Counted from the first letter of the stretch, positions 1 through 12,699 are shown. The stretch is 64,000 bases of DNA from Smallanthus sonchifolius (GCA_023525975.1 CM042040.1:49507486-49571485); one strand, 5' to 3'. Numbers and translations: made by a program. The notes: generated from the letters alone by a model not told the origin.

Positions 1-59
1 ATGATCTGAAGAAATGACATTGATGTATTCCCTTTATAACTATCAGGAAACTAAGAACT

Positions 60-3000
60 ATGGCTGGTGGAGGAAGGACAAGACGCCGAGGCGGTCGCAC
101 TGGCCGAGTAGGTAGACCTCCGTTGAACCAAAGATTTGAAGAAGAAGAAGAAGAAGAAGAGAGTGTGCACGCAGAACACACCGAAAGTGTGCACGAAACA
201 GAAGTGACCCCAACTAGGGACGACAATCCAGGGCCTATACAGTTGGAACCTGAAGTCAGGGATGCTATAGCCCGTGAAGTTGTGCTCACTCTAAAGAACA
301 TATTGCCTGACCTACTATCTGAGGCACTAAAGAAAAGCAAAGAAGAGGATGAAGGGAACAATGAAGAGAAAATTTATGACAGTGACGGGGATGAAGTAAG
401 AGTGGCATCAAGCAATCGTGGGTGTACTTACAAAGGTTTCAAGGATGGAGACCCACCCAAGTTTGATGGTAGCAAGGATTCAGTGGCAACACTCAAATGG
501 ATTGAGAGGATGAACGCTGTAATCAACATCAGCGAGCGTCGACCGGACCAGGCGGTTAAATATGTTGCTCATTCTTTCACCAATGAAGCATTAGGTTGGT
601 GGAGGAACATCCAGCGGACAAAGTCCCCAAACGCTCTTGCAAGAATGACATGGGAAGACCTAAAGAAGCTAATAATTCAGAAGTTCTGTCCCCAGAATGA
701 AATTGACCGAGTGGAAAATGAATTCCTAAACTTTAAGGCTGGCAACAAGACACACCGCCAGTATACTTCTAGGTTCAATGAGCTAGCTCAACTGGTACCC
801 CACCTGGTGGAGACAGAGGAGCGAATGATCAAGTATTATGTGAAGGGCCTACCTCAAAGGGTCCGTGTCCACGTGAAAGCCAACCTACCCTCGACCTTTG
901 AGTCGGTAGTGAATCTGAACGAAATCGTCTACGACGATTATGCCAATGAGGACCCACCAACAGAGACCCAAAAGAGAAAGTGGGAGAACCCGTCTAGAGG
1001 CACCGTAAAAGGGAACGTAACAACTGAAACGAAGAAGCCAAGGTCGGATGAATTTGAAACGTGCAAGAAATGTGGAAGGCAACATCTTGGCGAATGAAAA
1101 ATCGGTACCACCACATGCTATAAGTGCGGGAAGCCGGGGCTCTTCTCTCGAGAGTGTGTAAGAAACGTCAAGTGTCAAGTATGTGGATTGTTTGGACATC
1201 TGACAAAGAACTGCAGGAAGGCCGGCCAATCTGGTTCGGGAAAAGAGAGGGAAAAGGAACAACCGCAGGCTAGGACTCGAGCCTATGCACTGACTGAGGA
1301 AGAAGCAAGAGGAAACCCTGATGTTGTGTCAGGTACGTTTCTAGTAAATGATGAAAATGTTGCTATTTTATTTGACTCTGGTGCTAGTAAAAGCTTCATA
1401 TCAAATGCATTAAGCCGTAAACTGGATTGAACTATCAACACCATAGTAAAGGCCTTTAGCGTACAAACTACCGTGGGTAAAAATTCGACAGTATTCCAAG
1501 TAACAGTGGATTGTATCATAGAAATAGAGGGCCATAAGTTTCCTTCTAGATTATTCCTTCTCACCTTAGGAGGATTCGATATAGTATTGGGTATGGATTG
1601 GTTAGCTGCCAACGAAGCTCAAATCATATGTAAACGTAAGAGGATACACCTCAAAGCTCCTAGCGGCAGCCCAATTACGGTTTATGGGGATTGGAATTGC
1701 ACGATGCCGAACATCATCTCGATGATCAACGCCGAAAGTTACATGAGGCGCGGTTGCGAAGCTTATTTGGCATATGTTATTGATGATAGAATGAAAATGA
1801 ATGAACTCAAGAAAGTACCCGTGGTGTGCAACTTTCCGGAAGTATTCCCTGAGGATCTACCTGGGTTACCACCCGATCGGGAAATAGAATTTCAGATTGA
1901 CTTATTGCCAGGAGCTGAGCCCGTTGCCAAAGCCCCCTACCGATTGGCGCCGTCAGAAATGAAAGAATTGATGTCTCAACTAGAGGAACTAACAGAAAAA
2001 GGATTTATTAGGCCGAGCATCTCACCGTGGGGCGCTCCGGTACTATTTGTAAAGAAGAAAGATGGCAGCATGCGCATGTGCATTGACTACCGTGAACTGA
2101 ACAAGAGGACAGTAAAGAACAAATACCCACTGCCTAGAATAGATGACCTCTTTGATCAACTGCAAGGTGCGAGTTGGTTCTCAAAGATCGACCTTAGGTC
2201 GGGTTACCATCAGTTGAAAGTAAGAGAGGAAGACGTACCAAAGACCGCGTTTCGCACGCGTTATGGACATTATGAGTTTCTCGTGATGTCCTTCGGATTG
2301 ACCAACGCACCAGCAGCATTCATGGATTTGATGAATAGAGTATGTCGACCAATTTTGGATCGATCAGTGATAGTTTTTATAGACGACATACTGGTATATT
2401 CGAAGAGCGAGGGTGATCACCATTGTCACCTAAGAGAGGTTCTGGAGGTGCTAAAGTAGGAAAAGTTGTACGCAAAATTCTCCAAATGTGCGTTCTGGCT
2501 TAGGGAAGTCCAATTCCTAGGTCATGTGATAAACCCAAACGGCATCATGGTAGATCGTGCAAAGATCGAGACAGTAAAGGAATGGAACGTCCCAAAGACA
2601 CCAACAGAGATACGAAGTTTTCTGGGATTGGCGGGCTACTATCGAAGGTTCATTCAAGATTTTTCAAGAATAGCCTTGCCACTAACTAAGTTGACACAGA
2701 AGGAAGTGAAGTATGAATGGGGTCAAACCCAAAACAACGCGTTTGAAGAACTTAAGGCACGATTAACCCAAGCTCCAGTCTTAACTCTACCTGAGGGAAA
2801 TGAAGACTTGGTAGTCTATTCTGACGCTTCGGGTCAGGGTTTGGGGTGCGTACTTATGCAACGAGGAAAGGTAATTGCTTACGCATCGCGGCAACTAAAG
2901 ATTCACGAGGTTAATTACCCAACACACGATTTAGAGTTAGCATCAGTAGTTTTCGCGTTGAAAATATGGAGGCACTATCTGTATGGAGTCAAATGCACCA

Positions 3001-4637
3001 TTTACTCCGATCACAAAAGACTGAAGTACTTTTTCGGGCAAAAGGAATTAAACATGAGGCAAAGGAGGTGGTTAGAGCTACTGAAGGACTATGACTGTGA
3101 GATATTGTACCATCCAGGCAAAGCAAACGTGGTGGCTGACGCTTTAAGTAGAAAGGAAGAATCGAAACCTATACAGATCAAAGCGTGTCAGTTGATTATA
3201 ACACCAAATTTGATGAGTGAAATATCAAAGGCACAAGACGAAGCGCTATTAGAAGGAAATATAAAACAAAGAATAGTAGGACAACAAGGGAATTTGGATG
3301 CAAATTCATACGGTGTACGAACTAGGTTTGGCCGAATGTGGATACCTAAGATTGGCGAGCTTAGAGCCAAAATACTCGATGAGGCCCATAAGTCTCTCTA
3401 TTCTATCCACCCCGGGACAAACAAAATGTATCAAGACTTGAAGAAAGAATACTGGTGGCCTGGCATGAAGAATGATGTGACAGAATACGTGAGCAAATGC
3501 CTAACGTGTTCTCTAGTTAAGGCCGAGCACCAGAAACCATGCGGTAAAATGCAACCTCTACCAATACCGGAATGGAAGTGGGAGGAGATCACGATGGACT
3601 TCATTACCAAGCTACCGCGAACACATAAAGGCAATGATACCATTTGGGTGATCGTCGACCGCTTGACGAAAAGTGCTCACTTCTTGCCAATACGTGAGAC
3701 TTCCTCGTCAGAAAGACTAGCAGAAATATTTATCAAGGAAGTTGTGAGCAAACATGGTATGCCGCTGTCGATTGTGTCCGACAGGGATACTAGATTCACG
3801 TCAAGGTTTTGGAAGAAATTCAACGAAGCAATGGGCACTAGACTGAACATTAGCACCGCTTACCACCCCCAAACCGATGGACAATCTGAAAGGACTATTC
3901 AGACCTTGGAGGACATGCTCCGAGCCTGTATCATTGAATTCGGTGGGAGCTGGGATAGCCATCTACCATTGGCAGAATTCTCATATAACAATAGCTATCA
4001 TTCAACGATTGGTATGCCGCCATTTGAAATGTTGTATGGAAGGAAATGTAGGACCCCGGTTTGTTGGGGGGAAATTGGACAGAAGGATTTTGCAAGTCTC
4101 GAAGTGGTCAAAGCTACTTCCGAGAAATTTGATCAAATCAAGGCTCAAATGAAAGCCGCAAAAGACAGACAGAAATCATACGCGGATAAGAGAAGAAGGG
4201 GGTTAGAGTTTCAAGTAGGGGGCATGGTATTGTTAAAGGTATCACCATGGAAAGGAATCATCAGATTCAGAAAGCGTGGCAAACTAAGTCCAAGGTTTGT
4301 CGGACCTTTCAAGATTCTAGCGAGAGTGGGTCAAGTTGCTTACAGACTCGACCTACCCGTTGAGCTTAGTGGAATACACCCTACGTTCCACGTGTCACAC
4401 TTACGCAAATGCCTAGCTGACGACACAGCTCACATACCTTACGATGAGATCGAGGTGGATAACAGTCTGAATTATGTCGAGGAACCAATAGCCATTATTG
4501 ACCGAGCTGAGAAACGACTATGCAATAAGTCAATCCCATTAGTAAAAGTACAATGGAAACACAGAAAGGGTTCAGAAGCTACTTGGGAAAAAGAAGACGA
4601 AATGAGAGGACTATATCCCCAGCTGTTTAACGATTAG
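60..4637 (+). pseudogene. G1 gag-pol polyprotein, three in-frame stops
   Basis: A single reading frame of about 1,525 codons broken only by stops at 1095-1097, 1428-1430 and 2457-2459, with no frameshift. Gag (codons 1 to about 300) starts with a basic Arg/Gly-rich tail and a poly-Glu tract and carries the retrotransposon gag core (ALGWWRN to GLPQRVR). Three CCHC-like knuckles follow. The first loses its final cysteine position to the stop at 1095, the second reads CYKCGKPGLF with Leu where His is usual, and the third (CQVCGLFGHLTKNC) is intact. Protease has FDSGAS, RT has FIDDIL, RNase H has YSDASG. Integrase has HHCC, DFI, SDRD and the Glu of QSER. The C-terminus (VEEPIAIID to KEDEM) is chromodomain-like. 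Function is copy-and-paste transposition; this copy should not make full Gag-Pol without readthrough. Confidence 0.9.
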
Positions 4638-4660
4638 CAGGTTTCGAGGACGAAACCTTT

Positions 4661-4676
4661 CTAAGGAGGGTAGACT
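4661..4676 (+). other. G1 polypurine tract
   Basis: Purine-rich CTAAGGAGGGTAGACT directly abuts the TGTAAC start of the 3' LTR. In the family this primes plus-strand DNA synthesis. Confidence 0.75.
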
Positions 4677-5184
4677 TGTAACATCCCAAAAATAATAAAA
4701 CGAATAAATATAGCGAGACCGGTGACTTAGTCGGAATATTTAAACAAAAGGGAGCGGGCTTGGGCTCGGCTTCAATGGGCCGAGGGAAGCCCAGACATAT
4801 AAGAGGCAAGGCAGCCCTCTTCTCAGCTCATTTCCCTACTCACGCAAGTTCTAGAGAGAGAGAAGAGAGCTCGGGTCTAGAGAGAGAAAGTGACGGATCA
4901 ACTCGGGAATTCAGGAGAACATTGCTGCTGTGCTCGTGACCATCTTCTCCGAATCAGAAATCCAATCCAGGTAAGCGTTCGATCATAATCTGAGTTTTTA
5001 TGATTTTTTTTGGATTTTCGGTTTTAGCCCAATAGATGACGATTTTGCGGATGAAACTTTAAAATGAGCTTAGGTATAGCATCTAGAACGAAAACCAAAC
5101 GTTATGATCTAAGAAAAATTGAGATATTGGCACGATCAGATTCGCATGCAGAAACTTCAGATTTTTGGGGAAGATGGTTTTTGC

Positions 5185-5715
5185 AGACCCATCGAAACTA
5201 CTTAGTTTCGATATGTGTAGACCCATCGAAACTACTTAGTTTCGATATGTGCAGACCCATCGAAACTACATAGTTTCGATATATATACAGACCCATCGAA
5301 ACTACCATAGTTTCGATGTATATATATATATGCAGACCTATCGAAACTACCATAGTTTCAATATGCCCATGATCTGAAGCTAAGATTACACATAAGCAAC
5401 CTATCAAAACTATCAAGTTTCGACATAAGCAACCTATCGAAACTACCAAGTTTCGACATAAGCAACCTATCGAAACTACCAAGTTTCGACATAAGCAACC
5501 TGTCAAAACTACCAAGTTTCGACATAAGCAACCTGTCGAAACTACCAAGTTTCGACATAAGCAACCTGTCGAAACTACCAAGTTTCGACATAAGCAACCT
5601 GTCGAAACTACCAAGTTTCGACATAAGCAACCTGTCGAAACTACTAAGTTTCGACATAAGCAACCTGTCGAAACTACCAAGTTTCGACATAAGCAAATCC
5701 ATCGAAACTACTAGG
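5185..5715. repeat. 33-bp tandem array of palindromic TCGAAACT hairpins
   Basis: About nine near-identical 33-bp units run from about 5398 to 5696, preceded by five looser units with longer spacers. Each unit carries TCGAAACTACCAAGTTTCGA, an 8-bp perfect inverted repeat around a 4-nt centre. The period is 11 codons, which creates long but meaningless open frames on the minus strand. Position in the LTR is upstream of the putative splice donor. Confidence 0.92.
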
Positions 5716-6504
5716 TTCAAGCATAGTAATGTCTAGTGTCATCTAGGAGCACTACCTTATGTGTATAACTTTATTATACAGATTGTGTGTGACATTAGTG
5801 ACGCTCAGTAACCAGCTAAGTGTATCTCAGAAACTACTCATCAGGTGAGTTCTATGTGCCCCCTTCTATGTTATGTGCAAACCTTATTAAATGTTTTGGG
5901 GATGAAATGTATACACTAAATGAATAAAGGATATGAATGCTAATGTGATCATACGTGATGTACTAATATATATGTTATATATATATGAGAGTGAATTATA
6001 AACAAAGAATGAAACGTATGTTTACAAAGAATGAAGGAAAGAATGGCATAACGTAAATAAATGAAATCTTGCTTTATAATTAATTATACTGTATGTTATG
6101 AATATAAGTATACGTTATGGACGGAAACGAAGCTAACGGCTACTTCTGTAGACGGACGACCACGTGACTATTTACAACCGGGAAAGATACGTTCATAGCA
6201 AGCTAGGACATACAAAAAGCATAAAAGGGCGGTCGAAGTAAATGCTAAAATAGTATAACGGTTGCATAAACAATAGTTCGCGTGGGAAACGGATGCCTTA
6301 GGGCAGACGGGCGATTATGACGGACTACGACGGTAGGACGGTAAAGAAGGACGGCCGAAGGTTGGCCGGACCAAAGTTAAGGCGGACGGTTTCTAGGACC
6401 GGACGAGTAAAAGGGCTACGACGGTAGCTCATTGGCGTATGTCTTAGTGATATACGTACCGTAAGATGGGTTGATCACCCTTATGTGTATGACCAATGAA
6501 TGTT

Positions 6505-6695
6505 AAGGAAAGAAAAGGTGAATACATATCTATGTAATCACATAAGAATGAATAAAGAAAAGGTGGTTACATATCTATGTAATCACATAAGAATGAATAA
6601 AGAAAAGGTGAATACACATCTATGTAATCACATAAGAATGAATAAAGAAAAGGTGAATACACATCTATGTAATCACATAAGAATGAAGAAAGAAA
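6505..6695. repeat. 45-bp tandem repeat, about four copies
   Basis: Units of GGTGAATACA-CATCTATG-TAATCACATA-AGAATGAATA-AAGAAAA repeat about four times in the G1 LTR, inside the putative leader intron. The open frame across them is a by-product of the 15-codon period. Confidence 0.9.
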
Positions 6696-7071
6696 AGTAA
6701 AAGCTATGAATACGTATTTGTAGAAATGTATGTATATAATTATGTATACTTATAATGAAAAGAATGATCATACTTAATAGTTTTAAACTAGAACTCAGCA
6801 GCGTTAGCTGACTTTTAGTATACATTTCAGGTAAAGGAAGAAAAGATCGTGCGAAGGCGTGAAGGTTACCCGGCTCAAGACTGACATCCCATATTGATAT
6901 ATGTTAAGACAAATGTTATGTACTTAATTTTAAAAGACTTTCGCTGTTATGTCATGTCATGTTACGTTATGTAATGAATGAATTCGAATGTTTTAAATTT
7001 AAGCTCAGTGATTATGACTATGTTTATGAGTAAATCTAACAAGTGAGGTCACCCGGGTTTGGGGCCTTACA

Positions 7072-8394
7072 TCAAAGTTTTTTTCAAGAAGAAGGAATTG
7101 ACATTGAGGAAGTCTTTGCACCAGTGGCTCGCTTGGCAGCCATCAGAATGTTTCTCGCCTATGCAGCCTACATGGACTTCACTATTCATCAAATGGAAGT
7201 CAAAAGCGCATTTCTGTATGGAAAAGTTCAAAAGGAAGTATATGTCAAGCAGCCATCGGGTTTCATTGATCCTAATTTTCCAGCCCGTGTGTACAAGTTA
7301 GACAAGGCACTGTACAGTCTTCACCAAGCACCTCGTGCGTGGTATGAAACTTTATCAAAGCATCTGCTTGAGAATGGTTTCACACGAGGAGCAATTGACC
7401 AAACTTTGTTCAAACAGAAGGATGAAAAGGATACAATCATGGTGCAAATTTATGTGGATGATATCATTTTTGGATCTACCAATCCTCGTCTTTGCAAAGA
7501 ATTTGAAGAAGTGATGCGGTCTAAGTTTGAAATGAGCTCTATGGGAGAAATGAAGTTCTTTTTGGGACTACAAGTTGATCAGTCTGAGTCAGGAATCCTC
7601 ATCCATCAAGAGAAATACGTGAAAGAAATCTTGACCAAGTTCAAAATGGATGATTCCCATCCAGTAAAAACTCTTATAAAAGTTCAACATTGTCTGACTC
7701 CTGATGTGGATGGTGAAAGCGTTGATCAGCATCTCTATTGCTCTATGATAGGATCTCTCATGTATCTCACAGCCAGCAGACCCGACATCGTGTTTACAGT
7801 GTGCTTGTGTGCACTTTTTCAGGCTAATCCTAAACTATCTCATTTATCTACGGTCAAACGTATTTTGAGATATTTAAAGTATAAGCCAAAATTGGGTCTG
7901 TGGTATCCTAAAAATGATTTGTTTGATCTTGTGGCTTATTCAGATTCAGACTACGGGGGATGCAACTTAGACCAAAAATCCACTTCTGGAGGTTGTCAGT
8001 TCCTTGACAACCGCCTTGTCTCATGGCAATGTAGGAAACAATCCACCGTTTCCCAATCCACTGCTGAAGCCGAATACATTGCCGCAGCCCTCTGTTGTTC
8101 CCAAGTCAGATGAATACACCATCAGATGCTTGACTATGGGATCACATTCCATGAGACTCCCATTCTGTGTGACAACACTGTCGTTCCCCATATCACCAAA
8201 AACCCGTTCACCATTCCAAAACAAAACACATTGAAATCAAACATCACTTTATCCGTGTCTGTGTTGAAAAGAAACACATCCAAATCGTTGAGGTCAAAAC
8301 CGACAAGCAAACCGCAGACATCTTCACAAAAGCTTTTGACTCTACCAGATTTGCCAAACTGGTGGAAATGCTCGGCATGATAAATTTTCGGTAA
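7072..8394 (+). pseudogene. Cop1 pol fragment: reverse transcriptase-RNase H
   Basis: The reading begins mid-RT at the G1 junction. RT shows EVFAPVARL, YVDDIIFGS and FFLGLQV; RNase H shows AYSDSD, STSGGCQFL, SWQCRKQ and STAEAEY. The first catalytic aspartate of RT is replaced: the motif reads QMEVKSAFL (Glu codon 7196-7198) where Asp is expected. An in-frame TGA at 8111-8113 follows CSQVR, and a one-base loss near 8205 shifts the frame; RNase H-type coding then runs to the TAA at 8392-8394. The upstream pol domains lie left of G1, outside the window. Confidence 0.9.
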
Positions 8395-8880
8395 TCTTTG
8401 TGACTATTAGTGTGTTTCATGTTTATGGTTAATCGTCAAGAAAATTCCAAAAAGATTTTATTTTTCTGTACAGTTACTTTCAGTTACAAGCAAATCTTTT
8501 GGGGGAGAAATAAGAATTTAATATGTCAAAAAAATTGAAAAGAATTGCTTTGTATATAGTATTACAAGTGGTTTTGTTACAGGAAAATTGAATCTGACCT
8601 TTGAGAAATGATAGTGTCTGATCTCATCTCTTGGACATGGAATGGACCGAAAGCGATGGTGTTTACTGAGGTATAGCTGGTAGGCCCGACATATGGTTAA
8701 AACTTGTAAGTAGTGTGAAAACCTAAAATATATCTCATACTTTTGTGTTTGAACCCATTATTGAAACATCTAACCCATTTTATATATCTAAGAAAACCAA
8801 TTCAATCTGATACAGTCTTACGTGTTGGATTACTATTCATACGCCAAGTGACCGTCAAAGTACCGATATTTACCACCGAT

Positions 8881-9065
8881 GACCCCGCATGTTTTGCTTA
8901 CGCAAAGATCTCGGGTGTTCATCATTTTCCCATCCACTTGGATGATTTTACCCCGTCTGTTTTGCTTACGCAAAGATCTCGGGTATTCAACATTTTTCTA
9001 TCCACTTGGATAATTTTACGACTTCTTCTATTTTGCTTACGCGAAGATCTAGAATGTTCGTACCT
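8881..9065. repeat. About 63-bp tandem repeat, three copies
   Basis: Three diverged copies share TTTTGCTTACGCAAAGATCT followed by a CACTTGGAT box: starts near 8891, 8957 and 9030. The open frame over them is a repeat by-product. Confidence 0.85.
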
Positions 9066-9496
9066 TTTTAATATCTACTTGGATATTTTTTATTTTAAAA
9101 TCTTATAATCCACTTGGATTTCTTATTTTTCTTTGGTGGTACTTTGAAATTACTAAGATGGTACCTTGGTTATCAGAATGAAATGATAGAATGAAGATGG
9201 GTATTTCTTGAGGATTGATAGGTTTTCAAAAACCATTTTATTTCAATATGTGGGGTACACCTTGTATCTTGCTTAAATGGTACCTTATAATCACATGAAA
9301 TCTATGTACAAGCAAATGTTCGGGTTTACTTTACACAAATATCAGCTATCTTCAGGGGCTCACAGTAGCTGATTGCAAAAGGAAGTGTTTCAAGAGACTG
9401 ACCAGATCTGATCTCATGTTGGATCTTTTCCAAGAAGATAAGTGTAAATATCTTGTGAATAAGTTTTATTATTATTTTATTTTTCTTATATGTTCT

Positions 9497-9680
9497 TTTG
9501 CCTATCGAAACTACAAAGTCAGTCGAAACTATCTTTTGCCTATCGAAAGTACAAAGTCAGCTGAAACTATCTTTTGCCTATCGAAACTACAAAGTCAGTC
9601 GAAACTATCCTTTGCCTATCGAAACTCCAACTCACCCAAAACTTATTTTGCCTATCGAAACTAGTAGTTTCAATAGGGGC
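9497..9680. repeat. TATCGAAACTAC repeat cluster upstream of the third ORF
   Basis: Several copies of CCTATCGAAACTAC alternate with AGTCGAAACTATC at a spacing of about 37 bp. The last copy (about 9648-9676) forms an imperfect inverted repeat around AACTAGTAGTT. The 14-mer CCTATCGAAACTAC is identical to the core of the G1 LTR array. The cluster ends about 210 bp before the third-ORF start. Confidence 0.85.
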
Positions 9681-9887
9681 ATTTTGTTCTTTATCATCAT
9701 GAGAAAATTAAATGTGTTCATAATCAAGTTTCTTCGTCGTCAAGCCTCACTTTACCGTCTCCGGTCATTTTACACCTTCTCTCTCACACACCAAAACTCT
9801 CAAACCTCCAGTCTAAGTTGCGAAATCAGTGTTTTTAACCTGATCCCCTGTCGTCGTTTTCATCAGTTTTATCCGTGATTCATTGGG

Positions 9888-12699
9888 ATGGATCTTCTAT
9901 TTGTAAAGAGGCACAATGTCTGTGCTTTTCTTGATGCTAATGATCCAAAAAGTGTCGAGTTCGTTCCAGTCATGAACTTCCTAGCTAATTCAAACATCAG
10001 TTTCGCCTTAAGTCACAACATCCCAGTCTTTGAAACACCCATAAGGCAATTCTGGGAGTCAGCTGAGAGTGTATCTATCGATAATGTGGAGCACATAAGG
10101 GCCACAATTTTTGGGCAAGAGGTTCTGTTTTCAGAAAATACTATCAGACAAGTGATGCATTTTTATGATAATCCTGAAGCACCCATTGAATTTACAAGTT
10201 TCTATGTCAAAGAATGCTTCCTAATATTGGGGCATTCAGAAGAATTTAAAAGCGGTCAGATTATCAAGAACTCCCTTCCATCACACTGGAGATATTTCGT
10301 GCATGTCTTTATCCACCGCTTGTCCATTCGAAATGGTGGATTTGACTCAGCTAATGAAATGGTACCATCTGTAGTATTGGGACTGATCAAGGGAAGCGAT
10401 TACAACTTTTCTGGCTTGGTATTCAGACAACTTAAGGACAATCTGACTGGAGCTGTTAAGGAGAAATTTCTTGTTTATCTAAGATTTCTGCAGATCATTA
10501 TCAACTATCTTCATCCCGAGCTTCAACAAGTTGGGCATGTATTTGTCTTTGACCACATGACAGCCAAAACCTTAAGTTACATGAAAAGTAGAAGCAAAAG
10601 AACCAACAGGGAGATTGCCAACATCCCTCTGTTTGGTCATGTCCTTGGTTAAGAAGAAGAGTTTATACCTGATGTTGACCCTGATCTACAAATTGAAGAA
10701 GAGTTTTTATCATCTGATGAGGAAAAGGTTGAGGTAGAACATAATCAGGGAAACCAGTAAGAGGCTGAGGCTGATGCTAAGGTTGAGGTTGAAATGCCTC
10801 ATATACAAGAAGAAGAAGAAGAACATGTTCAAGAGGCTATTTTTGTTGAGGAAGTTCATATCCCGATTGAGCCAGTGATTGGTGTAGAAGCTGGTGAACA
10901 AGAAGATGAGGAAGAGGTTGCAGAGTCAAGTGGGACTCTAGATGCGGGAATCTATGGTTCAGACTACTACAAGTCTCATTCCGATATTCAGGCTGAACCA
11001 CATTCATCATCCTCCAAGAGACAAGCTGAAACAGACTCAGATTATGAACTTGAAGAGCCTAAGGCCAAGAAAATCAAAACTGGATTTGAGGATGTTTCAG
11101 CCTCCCCTAACTCAAGTGCTGACTCACCACAACCAACACCTCAACCTACACCACATCCATCTCCACAACAAGTACATATCCCAACTCCACCTACCTCACC
11201 ATCCCATGAACCAACAACATCTGTACCGAGAGTCAAAACCTTAAGTCTGGAAGTGAAGATGCTGCAAGATCATGTTCAAAAGAAAGATGAAGTTATTGAA
11301 GGCTTAAGATCGAAGTTGAATGAGTGCAAGGAAGAGGTTAAAGACCTGAAGTTGGAAGTTAGGGGTTTACATACCCAGCTTGAGGTTCAGCAAACCCAGC
11401 TTGAAACCCAACAAAGACTCATCTCAAAACAGCATGAAGAATACAAGGCCTTAGCTGAAATAGTCGAACAGCTCAAAGCCTCTCTGATAAAGCATGTGCA
11501 ACAACAAACAACCACTTCAACAGCTCAGGGGGAGACCACATCTAGTATTGAACCCTTGTCTCCTGCCTTTGTCATTGATCCAGAGTCTGCAATGATTATC
11601 CATACTGGCCATGCTACCAAGACAAATGAGGTTGTTGAAGTTAAGGTTGAAGAACAAGAGTTCGACCTTCCCTTAGCTAGTAAAAGAAGGGAAGCTAGGA
11701 AAAGAGGGAAGGGAACTGAGACTGATATTGAAACGGTGATTCTGGATGAAGAGGATATACCATCTGATGATGAGCTCAATGCCTTACTAGATGAGATTGA
11801 CAATTTTGGCTATAACGAACTCTATCCAGAGATCCTTCCTACAGAAGAACGAGATACTGAAAAGACAAGGTACTTCACAGAGGAGGGAGATGAAATTCAA
11901 GCCATGTCTGATGAAGAGAAAACAGAAGAAGATGTTCAGGTTAACATTGTTAAGCCGGTTATTCCTGAACAAACCACCACTGCATCTGAAGCTACTCAGA
12001 CTCCAACACAACCTTCCATTGATCCTGAGTTCCTAAACCCGAAGAAACCTTGGTTGAGAAGGATTGTACCAGAGGAGAGCCCACAAACATACGAATGGAT
12101 AGCCGAACACCAAGAGCTAAAAAGGCCTCCTGTTGGTTGGAAGTATGATGCAGAAAGAAAGTTGTTCATAATTAGAAGATACAAGGGAGGAGTTCAGCAC
12201 TTCAAGAACATAACTGACTTCCAGACTCTCCCTTTCTATGACCTTAGAGATTTGGCCAAACTTCCCCTTCAAAACCCTAAGAATGTCATGATGGCCTCTA
12301 ATTTTGAACACTTCTTGCACAACCAGGTCAACTGTGATTTCAAGGGAATGAAGCCTAGAAACACCCAGAAGAAAATTTCAAAGACTAGGTTTCACCCTAA
12401 GACCAAGAAGCCCTATGTCTTCTTGAGGTACAAGTCTGCCCAAACTCACAAGACCATCACTATTCCCAAGATCGTGACTGTCTAACTACAAACTTTCAGA
12501 AAATGGTAATACAATCCAATCATTGGCAGTGCCATGATCGAGTGTGAAGGCAAGGAAGACATTGTCATCTTTGAGTCTACAGAGCTATTAAAGTTTCAAC
12601 CTGAAGATCTGGAGTACTATTCCAAAATCACATTCAGGCTTACAGAGATGAAGATGAGGTGGATGCCAAGGCCCATCAATGGGTTGTGTCTCTCCATGT
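9888..12699 (+). pseudogene. Cop1 third ORF (env-position protein), four in-frame stops
   Basis: One frame from ATG 9888 is interrupted by stops at 10650, 10758, 12483 and 12507, yet is protein-like throughout. It continues past gypsy A at 20735 and ends at TAG 20782-20784. The first 254 codons form a conserved domain (FWESAESV, HWRYFVHVFIHRLS, FLVYLRFLQIIINYLHPELQ, IPLFGHVLG) shared with the Cop2 third ORF. Next come acidic and Pro/Ser/Thr-rich segments, a long coiled coil (about 11240-11500, heptad-like VKMLQDHV to EQLKASL) and a basic C-terminal part. No signal peptide or clear membrane helix is seen. I believe databases label the N-terminal domain a putative plant transposon protein; its function is unknown to me. 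The position matches the env-like ORF of SIRE elements, but nothing here shows envelope function. Confidence 0.8.

Larger units (their letters stand above)
1..7071 (+). mobile_element. Ty3/gypsy chromovirus G1 (5' LTR outside window)
   Basis: Internal region and 3' LTR of a Ty3/gypsy element. Gag, protease, RT, RNase H, integrase and a C-terminal chromodomain-like segment occur in gypsy order in one reading frame (60-4637). A polypurine tract follows, then an LTR starting TGTAACATCC (4677) and ending CTTACA (7071). Sequence from 7072 on is copia reverse transcriptase, so G1 inserted into a copia pol gene. The 5' LTR and the other half of that copia lie left of the window, so the target-site duplication cannot be checked; the 3' copy would be TCAAA (7072-7076). 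Positions 1-59 are leader. Confidence 0.93.
4677..7071 (+). repeat. G1 3' LTR (2,395 bp)
   Basis: It starts TGTAACATCC and ends CTTACA. It contains a 33-bp hairpin tandem array (about 5185-5715), a GGACGG-rich stretch (about 6120-6420) and four 45-bp tandem repeats (about 6505-6695). A consensus splice donor CAG/GTGAGT lies at 5845 and a TTTCAG/G acceptor ends at 6830. The same donor/acceptor pair recurs in the other long gypsy LTRs of this window, suggesting an intron of about 986 nt. Only the 3' LTR is present, so insertion age cannot be judged from LTR divergence. Confidence 0.9.
8395..9887 (+). other. Cop1 spacer between pol and third ORF
   Basis: Non-coding. It holds a purine run (GGGGGAGAAATAAG, about 8499-8512) that resembles a polypurine tract but is not followed by an LTR, three tandem repeats (about 8881-9065) and a hairpin-motif cluster (9497-9680). 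No convincing gene was seen. Confidence 0.7.

Noticed and set aside
5398..5696. CRISPR-like array of palindromic repeats with regular period
   Set aside because: Units are contiguous with no variable spacers, and this is a plant LTR.
5198..5720. Minus-strand open frames of 120-160 codons over the G1 LTR
   Set aside because: They only read the 33-bp tandem array (11-codon period) and show a repeated peptide; no independent support for coding.
6500..6700. Open frame with a 15-residue repeated peptide
   Set aside because: Product of the 45-bp tandem repeat in the LTR.
8497..8513. Polypurine tract after Cop1 pol suggesting an LTR at 8514
   Set aside because: No LTR start follows; the true polypurine tract and LTR are at 20807-20819, after the third ORF.
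8743..9108. Open frame of 121 codons after Cop1 pol
   Set aside because: Reads through the 63-bp tandem repeats; no domain.
9888..12485. Third ORF as a host gene
   Set aside because: It lies between copia pol and the copia polypurine tract/LTR in the same orientation, and a homologue sits in the same place in Cop2.
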